Origin: Arthrinium phaeospermum
Taxonomy: Eukaryota > Ascomycota > Sordariomycetes > Amphisphaeriales > Apiosporaceae
Assembly: GCA_006503535.1 (NCBI GenBank)
Contig: QYRS01000006.1
Coordinates: forward strand, 744,001-808,000
DNA length: 64,000 nucleotides
Direction of reading: 5' to 3'
Shown: positions 1-12,627 of the stretch, piece after piece
Layout of the letters: each line of letters starts with the position of its first letter
Numbering within the stretch: position 1 is the stretch's first letter
Program-made: the position numbers and the translations under genes
The notes under the pieces: generated by a model
The model's input: the letters and a program-made list of their open reading frames with translations, nothing else
Database searches by the model: none
What the model was told of the DNA's origin: nothing

Positions 1-787
1 AAGTATGTGTATACGGCGACGGGGGCGCGGCGGAGGCCCGTGCCGGTCGTGGTTCATGTTCGTCGTTGATATTTCTTTTCATTTTCCTTTTTCACGGTGC
101 GAGGTGTATTGGGTGGGCGGGATGGGTATTATGATATGGGTGTATTACTGGGATAAGGACCGAGTGTATTGCGTATGGGTTTCGTTGGCCTCTTGCTGGT
201 TCATTTGGTTACGTTCATTTGTTTTGGAGTTTCTATGGGGGCGCCGTGGTTCTTGGGCGTCACCCCTTTCCGTTCCAGTCATTACTAAATAGACGACCGT
301 GTGTGACGCGATACTGGAATATTTGTTTTTGAAGCTTTTCTACGCATCCGAATCTTTTTCCTAAGGTCTGTAGCCTGCGGAAGCTGTTGTGTGCGATCCG
401 TCTGGATTTTTGGGCCCATTCAGTGACGACTGTCCCAACCGTCACGGCCCCTAATGCAACCCAAATTAATCAACTCACCCACCAACCAACCAACTTAACG
501 CGGGAACCAGCAGACTCCCCTCACTTCCCCCCTGTCGCAACCTCACATCCGGAATATCTTAGTACAATGAATGCGATGCAAGGGGTCGGCTAGCTACTTC
601 GCACTCTGAGCAGTGCCAACATCGATAAATGGCAGATATTTTGGCTCCCCCGGCCACAGGCTCGTCTGCCCTGCTAGTACCTAGCTGCCCCTCCGCACAT
701 TACCCAGAACCCCAACTTGGCTTTCATCAACCGCCCTCTGCTCAGGCTTAATCAAGTCTTAATACTGCCCCCTCGTAAGTGGCCGCC
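1..787. other. Left-edge spacer and FMO upstream region
   Basis: No coding frame here looks like a real protein; the short frames have no recognisable family and odd composition. The first 300 bases are G/T-rich. About 508-545 is a pyrimidine-rich tract and there are short CCAA repeats near 477-500. The last 200 bases probably carry the promoter and 5' leader of the monooxygenase gene that starts at 788. Confidence 0.5.
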
Positions 788-2752
788 ATGTCGTCCACAG
801 ACCATCCCACTAGCTTCGACTGCATAGTTGTAGGCGCAGGTTCGTCGCCAATTTCATTTTGAATCAGCCGACAAAAAGTGCTAATGGTTATCTCGCTTGT
901 CCCCAGGTCTGACCGGAATCATCGCAGCGCAACGGCTGTTGCAGGCTCACCCAGAGACACGGCTTGTCATCCTGGAGCGCGACTACTGCGTCGGGGGAGT
1001 ATGGAGTGAACGTACGCGATCATACCTAAATGCTGCTTTCTTTCTTTTCTTTCTTCTTATCCTCCTCCCATGCTGATCTGAAACCCCAATTGAGGTCGTA
1101 TCTACCCCAGCTTCTGGTCGCAATGGACGCACGGGATTGCCGAATTCTCCGACATGCCCATGGAGCGGCCGCCGGCCGAGGACTGCATGCACGACCTGTT
1201 CCGGGCCAAGTATACGACCAAGTATCTGGAGGACTACGTCGACAAGATGCGCCACGCCGAGAAGACCTTGCGAGATAGGATACAGTTCAATACGCAGGTA
1301 CAGTCAATCAAGAAGGTCAATGGCCAATGGCAAGTTGATTGCCTCGACGTGAACACCGAGTCTCAGCGGTCCATGCGATCCCCGAGGCTCATGATGGCGA
1401 ATGGCCAGTCCTCGGTTCCCAATGTGCCCCATCTTGCCGGCCAAGACCATTTTGATGGCAAGATCATCCACTCCATCGACTTCGGCAAGTCGGATGTCAT
1501 CCGAGACCAGTCCATAAAGCACGTGGCCATCATTGGCGGTGGCAAGTCCGCCGCCGACATGGTATACGAAGTCGCCAAAGCGGGCAAGACTGTCTCCTGG
1601 ATCATCCGCAAGACTGGCAACGGCTCCCTAGGGACAGCTGCTCTCGCGCCCATTGACCTGCCCACGCCCTACCGTAACGGGGTGGAGGCGTCGCAGGCGC
1701 GGATCATGGCGTCGCTGCAGCCGAGTTACCTGATCCCCTACCGGTCTTGGTGGACGTGGTTTCTCCACAGCACCCGCCTGGGCGCGACGCTTGTGGGCAA
1801 GATATTTACCGCTCTGGACGGGGCTGTCCGCAGGTCCGCTGGGTATCGAGAGAGGAAGAGTGATAAGGGGTTCGAAAAGCTGGAATACGACAGCGAGTAA
1901 GTTTTGACTGACTGGGAACTGCAAATGAAGGTCAACGTCCACAACCCATGGCGGAGAAACTGACATCGTCCCATCTGTAGTATCATCTGGCAGAACGGAA
2001 CTGCTGGTGGCTGTCACTTCGCCGACTTCTGGCCCCTGGTCGCGGAAAAGGTGTGGGTCCATCGAGCCAACGTCAAGCTTCTGAGTGGAAGAGAACTCTA
2101 TCTCGACGACGAGGACGGCACGCACTTCCCCTGCGACGCCGTCCTTCTTGGAACCGGATATAAACGCGTCGGACTCGACATGTTCGACGAGAGCACGCGC
2201 ATGGAACTGGGCCTGCCCTATCCCAAGTCTTCGGAGCCGGCGCAGGAGACGGCCAAGTGGCAGAAGCTCGTCGGCGAGGCGGACGAGGAGGTGCTCCGGC
2301 GTTTCATAATGCTACGACACCCGCCAGAACACTATCACATCCACGAGACACGGACCCCCTACCGACTGTACCACACCATGGCCCCCCTGCACGACGACTC
2401 CATCCTCTTCCTGAACCACCTCGTCGCCGGGGCCAAGCTGTTCGCGGCCGAGGCCCAGGCCATCTGGGCCGTGGCCTACTGGGACCGGGCGTTCCCGCTC
2501 CCCCCGCTCGCCGCGCGGGAGGCGGACGTGGCGCGCATGGTTGCCTGGAACAGGCGGCGCTATCTCTCGAACGGGGAGCTGGGAAACTTTGCGGCGTTCG
2601 ACAGTGTGCCCTACGTCGATGGGCTGTTTGACGAGATGGGCGCGACGGCGCATCGGGACAAGGGGTGGTTGGGGAATATGTTTGCGCCCATCATGCCGGC
2701 TGATCTCGGGAGGGTGTGGCAGGAGTATCTCGCGAAGCGGCAGACTAAGTAA
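788..2752 (+). CDS. FAD-dependent monooxygenase (FMO-like)
   Basis: Predicted flavin-containing monooxygenase that uses FAD and NADPH to oxygenate a small substrate, which cannot be told from the sequence. Four exons give 576 aa: 788-839, 907-1011, 1095-1896 and 1981-2752; the lengths sum to 577 codons including stop. The FAD-binding Rossmann motif VVGAGLTG is split by intron 1 near the N-terminus. An FMO-signature-like segment, FDGKIIHSIDF, lies before the second dinucleotide motif IIGGGKSAAD, and GTGYKR fits the ATG-like motif near the C-terminal third. No signal peptide or membrane segment is seen. An MFS exporter gene begins 375 bp downstream on the same strand, so a shared role in making and exporting a metabolite is possible but not shown. 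It could equally be a stand-alone detoxifying enzyme. Confidence 0.88.
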
Positions 2753-3127
2753 GGATGATCATGACGTTTATTCTCCATTCTTTTTCTTACTCCTTATTAT
2801 AAATTAGAGGGAAATGGATGAAATAAGCTTGATGTTGGTTCTGCTCAGATTGTAAATTGCTGCATGTACATCGATTGGCTGGTATTATGCATGTGGGGAG
2901 CGACAGGGGGGCGAGATATTGCTGCCGGATCCCTTGCTTCGATGAGTTGCGTTGGGGGTCAGGTCGTGCGGAGATTCTGGCCCTGAATGAAACCAGACAG
3001 GCCATACGTAATATCTGCCATGGGTCACGGAGGATATCTCACAGATTATGCGTTAAACACCTCTTTTTCTTCTTCCTTTTCTTTCCCACCGCTTACTTAG
3101 ACAAGAGATAACCGATTGCTACCTGCC
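2753..3127. other. Intergenic spacer, FMO to MFS
   Basis: Holds the 3' end of the FMO transcript, with an AT-rich stretch around 2776-2810, and the promoter of the MFS gene, with a CT-rich run about 3058-3090 shortly before its ATG. No gene seen. Confidence 0.5.
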
Positions 3128-5164
3128 ATGTCCACGGATGCAGCTGTGGCGGATGGCGATGCCAGCCCGCTCGACGCCATCGAAGAGCACGAGTACCCGG
3201 GCGGTCTGCGCCTCACAGCAATTGTCGTCGCTCTTGTTCTCAGCATTTTCCTAGCGTCCCTGGACACGGTGCGTTATGACCTTTGACTACGACGAACCAC
3301 CCGACATGCTCAATTTACGATCACCTTTTCCACCTAATCACAGTTGATGTCTTTGCATGCTAATCGCGATGCCTCTCAGACCATCATCACAACCGCCATC
3401 CCCTCCATCACCAACGATTTCCACAGCCTCGAAGATGTAGGTTGGTACGGCTCGGCCATGTTCTTCCCCATGGCTGCCACGCAGTCTGTTTGGGGGAAGG
3501 CGTATAAATACTTTCCTGTCAAGGTCGTGTTTCTCCTTGGCATCCTGATCTTTGAGCTCGGCAGCTTGATCTGCGGTAAGCAGCGTCTCCCCCGACCAGA
3601 ACTTCCACCGTATCTCATAGAGCTAATGGTTGGAAAACACAGCGCTCGCCCCAAATAGTAATGCCTTCATTGCTGGACGTGCTGTCACGGGCACAGGCTG
3701 TGCCAGTGTCTTTGCAGGATGCTTCATCATCATTTCGCTGTCGTCAAGGCCGAAAGTCAGGCCGGCAATGACAAGTTCCCTATCTGCCACGTTTGCCGTC
3801 GCCTCGGTGGTGGGGCCGTTGATTGGAGGCGCGTTCACGGAAAATGTGACCTGGCGATGGTGGTAAGAGTCTACCCTCATCGCCTCGCGACCCTTTCCCA
3901 ACATAAACTCGGAGAGAGAGAGGTAAAGCTAAGTTTCAAACAGTTTCTACATCAACCTGCCTTGTGGAGGTGTCGCGGCCATAGCCACACTGCTTGCATT
4001 TCGAGCTCCCAAGGCCGCATCGCCAGCCCTCGCGACGCGCACGGAAAAGCTGTTGCAGATGGACATTCCTGGTGCTGTTCTCATTTGCGCCGCCATTGTC
4101 TGCTTCACCCTTGCTCTACGATGGGGTGGTGTAGAGAAAGCATGGAACGACTCAAACGTCGTGGGTACTTTGGTTGCCAGCGCGGTATTTCTGATACTCT
4201 TTGGTCTCGACCAGAGATTACAAGGAGAAAGGGCTCTCATCATGCCAAGCTTCTTGCGGAATCGGGTCTTGGTCGTTGGCGCCATCTTCGAGTTCTTGTG
4301 AGCCACCCTGACTGCTGCCTGGATCACGACGCCATCGGCTGATTCGTCTCACACTTCTTTAGCATTGCTGGCTGTTTCAACCTCGCTCTCTTCTATCTTC
4401 CCATATATTTCCAGGCCGTACGCGGCGTCTCAGCCGTCTCTTCGGGCGTCTGGCTCATCCCGGTAATCCTAGGCTTGACCATCACCCAGATTGTCGTCGG
4501 TGGTCTCATCACCGCCACCGGCATCCACAATCCATTTCTGATCATGGGCCCAGCGCTGGCGGCTGTAGGGTCGGGCTTGTTCATGCTCCTGGACCAGCAA
4601 TCTAGTGCAGGCCGATGGATCGGCTTCCAAATCGTACTCGGGATTGGAGTGGGTCTTTGCCTTACCATCCCGCTCATGCTATCGCAGGTCGCGGTCAAGA
4701 CAAACGATGTATCCACAGCCACCTCTACCGTCATCTGTATGCCCACCCTGTTGCCTTCCGGGCTTTTCCACATCCAACTAATGCTTTATTCAGTCTCGCA
4801 ATCCATGGGAAGCGCATTCCTTCTTCCTACCGCCCAGTCAGTCTTCCAGAACCAGCTCCTGAAGGCTCTTCGCCGCTTTGCTCCTGACATCGACCCATCC
4901 ATCGTTTTGTCGGCAGGTGCGAGTAGCGAAGCAATATCAGGTCTCCCTCCAGCCAGCCTGGGAGGCATCATTCAGAGCTATACGAGCGCACTGCGGTTCG
5001 CATTTGCAATCGGGATCCCCTTTGCAGGTGTAGCATTCCTTGTTAGTTTCTTTATGCCGTGGTTCAGATACCAGGATGCATCGAAGGCATCGAAGACAGG
5101 TACCAGGGCTTCGATCAACTCGGAGAAAGGGAGTCGAGTGCAGGCCGAGCATGGGAAGGACTAA
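3128..5164 (+). CDS. MFS drug/toxin efflux transporter, DHA2-like
   Basis: Integral membrane exporter of the major facilitator superfamily, most like the fungal 14-TM drug:H+ antiporter and toxin-pump group. Six exons give 551 aa: 3128-3268, 3380-3575, 3643-3862, 3944-4297, 4363-4736 and 4794-5164; the phases agree and total 552 codons. The first TM contains IFLASLDT followed by [10 protein letters not shown], a typical start for this family. A glycine/proline antiporter stretch (GPLIGGAF) is followed by RWCFYINLP, the diagnostic loop of DHA2 pumps. Several further hydrophobic helices follow and the tail is charged. The flavin monooxygenase upstream on the same strand suggests a small metabolic pair. 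The substrate is unknown. Confidence 0.9.
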
Positions 5165-5419
5165 ACAGACCATAATGACGGAAGAGAGAATTGAAGTTAA
5201 AGAAAAACATTCAACTTTACCGCACCATTTATTAATAACTAAATAAGCGCTTTAATTACATCAACAACGTTATTTGTGAAGTATATGGACTATAGAGTAC
5301 GAGAAAGCCACTTGATTAATCTGAGACGGTCTTTTATCTAATGCCTTAGCCCTCCCAATACGCCATATACTACCTAGAGCATCTATACAATAACTACTTA
5401 CAGACTTTCAGCCATGGTT

Positions 5420-6901
5420 TTAAGAGGTAAAGCGCTCCAGGGCTGCAAACAACGTATCTTCCCTTCCCACAGGACGAGGGCGGACGGGTCTGGTTACGTC
5501 GACATCACTGGCCTGTGCCTGTTCCGCCTGCAGCAAGACCCGCGGCTCCAGATCCATGTGGTCCCCATTCGAATTGCCGAGCTTCGTCAAGCCCGGGGCC
5601 GTGATGGCTGGCAACTGCGGCGCCGCCGTCCCTATTCCCATGAAGAAGACCGGACGACCCTCGTGACCGGGAAAATCCCAATGAACGCTGGCGCCCTGTT
5701 TGTTGATCTCCAAGTCGAGCTTGACGGCCTGCTCGAGGATGTGGATCGCGTGGCCCTGGTACTGGTCCCGGTCATCCCGCCCGCACGCGGCGAACAGGCG
5801 GCGCGGGAAGGCGGCTACGAACAGGTGGGCGATCTCGTGCTTAATTTGGTCCGCGGCGTCGTCGTCGCCCGTCATCTCGTTCTGGGAGGGGGCCGGGCCC
5901 AGGAGCAGGGACGCGGTCGTGGCCTTCCAGATCTTCGTCTTGCGAATGGCCTGTGCGTCGCAAATCCGACGGGTTTCTGCGGCACGTAAGGCAGGGTGTC
6001 AGTCGGGGTCGCATCTAACGTGAGCCAACTGGTTGGCAGGCAGGCAGGCGGTTCACACTTACCCTCAAATCGGTCCAGTATATGTTGCAGGGCCCTGGCG
6101 TCTCGCCCGGCCCACAGGAACTTGCCAAACACCCTCTGCACGATGAGGTGCCAGATGTAGGCCTGCATAGAAACCGGCGTGACCCGCATCCTTTCTCCAA
6201 GGAGCGGGTGGCGGCCGTGCAGAGCGACTTGACTCATCTCGTGGGGCGACCAGCGCAAGATCGGGACCTGATTCGCCCAATAGTCGACCTGATCCCCCCC
6301 ATCGACAGACGGGGTCGAGAACAGCTGCGCGAAGGCCTTGATGCTCTGGCGGAGGATGAGGACCTTCTGCGTCAGGCGCTCGTCGGTCAGGTCCTGGAAG
6401 ATGCCCTGCGATTGTGATTGGGCCGCTGCGAGCTGCTTTCCCGCCTCTCTGTACTTCTGCATCAGCCCCCCGAGCTGGGCGTCGTGCTCGGCCTTGGTCT
6501 GTTGCAGCCTGCGTTCGTACTCTTGCGTCAGGCCTGTGAACTTGTTGTGGATGAATGAGTGAGCCTTGAGCAAGTCCTGCTTCAGCTTCGCGACCTCATT
6601 CGCGTGTGTTGCGGACTGGGCGCTAAGGAGCTCGCGGAGCGTGTCTATCTGCGCGCTTTGCTCCTCTGGCAGGGGTACGCAGGGGCCATTGTCTTCTGTT
6701 TGACCTGTCGTTAGTAAGTGCGATTAGGAGGTAGACGGGCGAGGGGGGCGTACCATTGGAGTCGATGGATTCGCCGTCGAAGCTGGTTACGTCGTAGAGA
6801 CTCCCGGTGCCGGACTCGCATAGGTCTGCCGAGTCCTCGAAGCGCAAGTCGCTACCACTCATCGTGGTGTCCATTCCCGTGTCTGCTTCCTGGTTCGACA
6901 T
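5420..6901 (-). CDS. Coiled-coil protein of unknown function
   Basis: I do not recognise a named family. Three exons on the minus strand: 6901-6754, 6704-6063 and 5976-5420, joined by introns with good GT..AG ends. The N-terminal 50 residues are acidic and Ser/Asp/Gly-rich and probably disordered. A heptad-like coiled coil follows (about residues 70-150, many Leu, Glu, Gln and Lys). A more globular part carries conserved-looking Trp and His (WHLIVQRVFGKFLWAG, then KIWKATTASLLLGPAP). The C-terminal part contains HWDFPGHEGRPVFFMGIG. The order of acidic tail, coil and alpha-helical domain resembles abundant hypothetical proteins of Pezizomycotina. No signal peptide or membrane helix. It is convergent with the MFS gene. 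Confidence 0.75.
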
Positions 6902-7610
6902 GGTATCGTCTTTCCGTGATCCGGGGGAGTGAATGGTTATTTAGGAAGAATGATGAATGGAAACGAAAAATAATGAAAGACACTACACGATTACGCGAAA
7001 TATTAAATTGGCAGATAATCGACTGGAACGAGCAGGATAAGAGCATGTACCGGTTCGAGTGAAACCCATGAGCAAATATTATGGGGGCTTAGGTGATTTA
7101 ACTTTCAAAACTTTTAGTTCTGCACGAAAGCCATTCACTCTTCGCACGTTCGGAGTGGAACACACATGGCAAGTCCCTGTGAGAATAAACCGGTCGAGTC
7201 TCCTCATGAGCAGGGGGTCTTGCAGGATTTTATTATCACAGTAGTATTCGTTGACTCTATTGCTTTTACCTTGGGTAAATGGGATGAGCAAGAAGATTTA
7301 TTCCTGTGACCGCTTGATGAATGTCTTCTACGATCATGTACTTCATTACATCCGCTACCATGGAACAGCGTACCTTAAATCGATAAGGGCTTGCGAAGCA
7401 ACGGTGCTTATATCCAAACCATCTCCACATGTCGTCATAGTTGCTCTTATTACCACGGCGGCTGATCCCGCTTTGAAAAATTGCTGCAGTAATATGTTTC
7501 CTGGGCCGTGTATATAAATTCTTGTCTCATCTCCACATGTTCTAGAATCCTTCCAATACCATTGGCATTCCACCTTCCTAGAACTGAAATCATACAACAG
7601 TCGTGCCAAG
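6902..7610. other. Intergenic spacer, divergent promoters
   Basis: AT-rich spacer between two divergently transcribed genes. The only clear element is a TATA box near 7510, listed separately. No coding frame with family character. Confidence 0.5.
7509..7518 (+). promoter_or_regulatory. Candidate TATA box of Hsp70-like gene
   Basis: GTATATAAAT lies about 95 bp before the ATG at 7611, a plausible distance for a fungal core promoter. This is a motif match only. Confidence 0.4.
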
Positions 7611-9826
7611 ATGGGTCTATCACACGTCCTCGGCCGCTTCGCCTCAAAACTGAAGGGCGGGCTCGCCGGCGCAGACGTAAACGATGATGAGCTACTGGTC
7701 ATCGGTATCGACTTCGGCACCACTTCATCCGGGGTTGGCTGGGCCACCGCTGCCGACATCACCAATGACCAGATTAACATCATCACCAGCTGGCCAGGCA
7801 GTGGCCGCGAGGAAGGCAAGGCCCCATCCGAACTTTTCTATGAGCGTGGAAAGAAACCTGGGGCTTCGAGGTCGGTAACGACTGCGACCCCGTCCGCTGG
7901 TTCAAGCTCCTCCTCTTGAAGGAGGAGGATCTGGACCCCAACATGCGATCGTCCGAATTCGTGCTCCGCGCCCGGCAGCACATGCGCGACGAGGGCAAGA
8001 CGGCCGTCGAGCTGGTGGCCGACTACCTGCGGGCCCTCTGGGCTCACACCCTGGACTCCATCGCCAAGGCCCGGGGAGAGGCCGTCGTCGACGTGTCGCG
8101 CTTCCACGTCGTCATCACGGTCCCGGCCATCTGGAAGCCGTACGCGCGCCAGGCCATGCGGGACGCGGCGCAAAAGGCCGGGATCCTTAAGAAAAGGATG
8201 CTGGCCGGTCCCACGAGCCTCAGCTTTGTTGCCGAGCCCGAGGCGGCGGCACTCTCTGCTCTTTCCGAGTCCGGACGGAATCCCAAGAAGGACGACGTCT
8301 ATCTCATCTGCGATGGCGGAGGCGGCACAGTGGTAAGTGCAGCTTTTTCCGGTATTTGAAAAGGCCACAGACCGGGGCGTGGAATCTAATATGTGCCTTA
8401 GGACTTGATCACCTACAAAATTCTGGAAACAGGCCCACTCGCACTCGAAGAGGCTGTGGAAGGCTCTGGTACAGTTTCATCCTCCTCGTCGTCTACTGAG
8501 TACCGCCACTAACTCGTCAGGGGGCCTTTGCGGTGCCATCTTCATCGATCAGGCGTTCCAGAGGAAGGTCAAGAAGAGCCTGGGTCGCAAATGGGACCGA
8601 CTGTCCAAAGTGGACATCAACGAACTGATGAACAACAGCTGGGAGTATGGGCCCAAGCACCAGTTCTCGCTCAGTCACGACATGAGTTATAGTATCAGCA
8701 TCCCGTCGGCCGCCTTTGCCAAGGAGTCGGACAGGAACGACGATCAGTGCAATCCACCTATCAAAGATGGTCGGATGGTTTTCAAGAAGTCGGTGTCGCC
8801 CTTTCGGATTTTCCCCTCCCCCGCTTTTGCTATCATGCCAATCTGACCCCTTTTTCTCTGATTTAGGAAACACGTGAAGGCCATTTTCGACGAAGTCATC
8901 AAAGACCTAGACGTGTTGGTCGATGGACAGATCGCAGACGCCAAGCGCAAGGGGTTACACGTCACTGGCATCATCCTCGTTGGCGGATTCGGATCCAGTC
9001 CCTACTTGTACGAACACCTCAGAGACCGACACAGAAAAGGCAACATCAGCGTGCTGCAATCCGGTGGCGAGAGGCCGTAAGTGAAAGTCCAACCTAAACC
9101 TGACACAGCTGACCCCACTCGGCCTTGTGTTTATACCGGTGATTTGCAGTCGCTCACATTATCCACCATCATAGACGGGTCGCCATCTGCCGGGGTGCGG
9201 TGCTACGCGGCTTCCTCCAAGAACAGACAAACAAGACATTGCCATCCGGGGAGGACGTCGTCCCCGTCAAGGTGGTTTCCACCATCGCGAGAGCAAGCTA
9301 TGGTATAACTTTTCAAACGCAGTGGGATCCTGTCAAGCACAAATATCAGCCAAGGTTATGGGACGAGATGGAACTGCGTTACGTTTGCCAGGAACAGATG
9401 AGGTGGTATCTCCGAAAGGCAAGTCAGCAGCCGCTTCGCGTCTAACACGTAAAACACCCGACTGACCAATTAACTGCTGTTGTCGTTTAGGGGTCAAACG
9501 TGACCGCGGAAAAGCCAGTGTCCCATGGCTTCTACAAACTATTCAGCCCGACATGGGACGGATCTTTTGAGGTTGAACTGTTCCAGTGCGAGTTGGCTTC
9601 TCCACCTACTCGGCTGGACAGCAGTGTCAAGCGTGTCTGCGTCATCAGATGCAAGCTGGCCACTCCGGTTTCCGACTTGCCGGACTATTTCAACAGCAAT
9701 GGAAAGGAGTACAAGAAGCTGCGCTATGACGTCGATATGGTGCCTTCGGGTGCTAGTGTCGAGTTCACTGTCTGGTTCGGGGGAAAGAGGTTGGGCTCGT
9801 CGGAGGCGCAGATCCGGTTCGAATAG
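7611..9826 (+). CDS. Fungal Hsp70-like ATPase, with a frame break
   Basis: Actin/Hsp70-fold ATPase of the divergent fungal Hsp70-like group, not the housekeeping chaperone. The ATP-binding motifs are present in order: IGIDFGTTSSGVGWA (phosphate 1), FVAEPEAAALSAL, ICDGGGGTVDL (phosphate 2, across an intron) and IILVGGFGSSPYL (adenosine motif). Exons: 7611-8332, 8402-8468, 8521 to about 8788 (or 8794), 8867-9076, 9175-9418 and 9491-9826. Exon 1 changes frame at about 7857-7859: the protein reads ..ERGKKP in one frame and WGFEVGNDCDPVRWFK in another, with one base missing between them. All other exons fit, giving about 615 aa if that base is counted. The intron at 9419-9490 appears to use a GC donor (GCAAGT). 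The break may be a real mutation or an assembly error. Role unknown; such genes often sit in accessory regions. Confidence 0.82.
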
Positions 9827-10567
9827 AACTCATGTAGAGCAAATAACATGTTTCCTGAATATTATACAAAGCATTGCTCCCACCCATCGATCTCGTACCG
9901 CACGCAGGTCATATGATCTTCAGAGACATTGACAGATCGTTCGCTCCGCAGCGCCTATAGTCGTGGTCAATATCATTGCGAAAAAGGGGGATCCACTTCA
10001 TTCGGCATATCCACTGCCAATTGAATCAACAAACAACGCGGTACATGTATTTAGTAGCCCATCGTTCACGCCGTAAAGTTTTGCTTTTGATACCCCGTGG
10101 TTCAGGTGCCTCAAGCCAGGTGGGACAGGCGTACCCGTCGTCGTCCTATCGGAGCCCCCCGGTCCCCGCTGATGCTTCCTTATTTGCAGGGATGGCCAAT
10201 AACTGGGTACCGACGCACCGGTCAGCAACGCCTGATCGATGTTCTGGAATTGGAGCAACAGCCCACTTGCACCTGCATACCTGCTTGCTTATGCGAATGC
10301 ACTCGTCAGCGCCATCCCCAAACCAGGAGGCAGCGATGCGGGCTGAACCTGCCAAGATGTCAGCTTTGGCGCCACGCGTCAGCCGTTGGGAGCCGGAGTG
10401 ATGTTACCTTGGTCGCGTCATCCCCCGCACACTTGTGCACGATGATATTCGAGAAACATTCCCTCCTCGGTGTCCTTATTCGAATAATCTCACCCGCACT
10501 ATCTTGTCTCTTGGGGGACTTGAGATGAACCAATACAAGTGACATTGGCTGAGCACTTTCAACAAGG
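9827..10567. other. Intergenic spacer
   Basis: About 740 bp without a convincing gene. The open frames here are in conflicting directions, with no family signal and no splice logic. The last part is presumably the promoter of the ankyrin gene. Confidence 0.5.
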
Positions 10568-12627
10568 ATGGGCGAGAAGCGCGAAACACACCTCATTGCG
10601 ACTTGCGCAAGTCTGGTCAGATGGGCCGAGTCCGGATCGAGGGAGGTCGACGGGCTGCTAGCGGAGGGAGGATACGCAGACTTCTCGCAGCTACGACCTC
10701 TTGCGAGTAGTCTGCATCAATTACGGGATGAGGCGCATCGTCTCAAAGCTGGCCTAGAGGGGCCACCGGCCATGTCGTCGAGGCTACGCGCCATCTTGTC
10801 TGCGCACCTGGTCGAGTGCGACGAGGCAGGGGCAGTCATGTCCAAACAGCTGATGCGGCTTGCGCCAAATGCGCCGACGGAATCCATCAACATGGCTACC
10901 GTCCTCCAGTACGAGTCGTTTCTCAATGCGACCGCCAGGTTGCTCGCTCTATTATCGCGGAATCTCCAACAGTAAGCACATCCCGTTGGGACCTACTCAT
11001 GCCTTGACAGATGAGGTCCATATTGACAGAGTTGGCATTTAGTGATTCAATCATCAAACAAGACGACGAGCTTGATGATGAGGACGCGAAACTGCTGATG
11101 ATACGGGTTGCGACTTCGTGCCGTGCGATTGGGAGATCAGGGAGGTCGGGAAGCATTCTGCTGGAGAGCCCGCAGGGCCGCGCATCTTCCTCCTCCTTCT
11201 CCAAAGAAACCTACGACACACTGCCCCCAGCATATGAGGCACCCCCGCCCTTTCAGCCAACACCCAGTTACAGCCATGGTCGCAGTGGCTTGATGACACC
11301 ACCCAGGTCAAGCAGCAGCAGCGGCAGCAAGGATCGGACGTCCGCCGGCTTCAAGGGATTCTTCTCCAAACCCTTTCGCGCCGCGTCGGACGCCCTGCGG
11401 CCAAAGCCGGAGCCCTTGGTAACACCCCTCTGCCAGGCCGCCTCAATCGGCAGCGTGGCCCAATTGAAGTTCCTGCTGGGGCAGGGCGCCAACATCAACG
11501 GCCAGGACGAAGAAGGCCACACGGCCCTCATCCGCGCCATCGCCGCGAACCAGCTGGGCGTCGTCGAGCACCTCCTCAAGGCCGGCGCCGACCACCGCGT
11601 CTGCGACAACAGCTTCGCGGGCGGCAAGAAGCCGCCCCTGTTCCACGCCGTCGACGCCGAGAACGGCGGCGCCATCGACCTGCTGCTCGAGCACGGCGCC
11701 TCGCCCAACCAGCGCTACGACTGGGGCGGCGAGCCCTACTTCGCCGGCCTGGTCCGGGGCGCGACGCCGCCCGAGTGGATCGAGCTGCTGCTGTCAAGGG
11801 GCGCCGACGCCAACATGCTCGACAACTGGCTGCAGCCGCTCGTGGTGGTGGCGCTGAGGAAGCGCGAGGACGAGGACGAGCGGGAGGAGGTGGTGCGGCT
11901 GCTGCTCCGGTACGGCGCGAAGGCCGACACGCGCGACTCGAGCGGGACGCCGCTGGTTCACCTCTGCGTGGCGCAGAGGCGCGAGGGGTTGGTCCGGCAC
12001 CTGCTCAAGCTCGGCGCGGACCCTAACTCGACAGATATCAACGGCACGCCGTTACTAGTAGCCGTGGCCAAGATGCACGATCGGGTTCTGGTGCAGACCT
12101 TGCTCGAGCATGGTGCCGACGCCAACGCGGTCGACATCTACCTCGCGCACATCCTGCTGGTGGTCTTGGAGGACCGCAAGCTGGCGCAAGCAGACAAAAC
12201 GGTTCTGATGGGGCTTTTACTAAAACACGGCGCGAAGCCCGGGAAGGCGAATGACTCGTGGGACACGACGTTGCTGGAAAAGGCACTGGACCCTTACTTT
12301 GCGGCGATCAGCAGCAACGGTGGGAGTGACGGAACGGCGGCGGCCCTGCTCGAGATCCCGGAGCTTCTGCTCAGGCACGGGGCGGATCCCAACCAGCGAC
12401 TGAGGGGCAGGAAGAGTAAGGACGGGATACAGCCGCCGACGATCCTGACGTTCGCGGTGGAGCAGGCGCGGAGCCTGGACCTAGCGGGACTGGTGCTGAG
12501 GTACTGCGCCGACGCGAACTTGGCGGACGACGTCGAGGGAGCCCACACGCCGTTGGCGCTGGCGGTGCGGAGCGGGGACAAGCGGTTGGTGGAGATGTTG
12601 ATGGAGAAGGGGGCTAGAGATCGGTAA
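10568..12627 (+). CDS. Ankyrin-repeat protein
   Basis: Two exons, 10568-10971 and 11016-12627, joined by a 44-nt intron, give 671 aa (672 codons with stop). The N-terminal 190 residues form a helical domain with many Leu and Ala and resemble the fungal N-terminal domain found before ankyrin or STAND modules. A Ser/Pro-rich linker follows. From about residue 270 to the end there are about nine ankyrin repeats with recurring GADPN, LLxxGA and TPL elements (LKLGADPNSTDINGTPLL, LLEHGADANAVDIYLAH). No signal peptide or TM helix. It is likely a protein-binding scaffold; partner unknown. It is a single large module without a nucleotide-binding site, so it is not itself a STAND receptor. Confidence 0.88.

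Noticed and set aside
7040..7080. GGTTCGAGT as a possible tRNA B box
   Set aside because: Does not fit the full B-box consensus and no A box or acceptor stem is present at the right distance.
9976..10401. 141-residue frame upstream of the ankyrin gene
   Set aside because: Composition and lack of any family character suggest a chance frame; overlapping frames on both strands are equally long.
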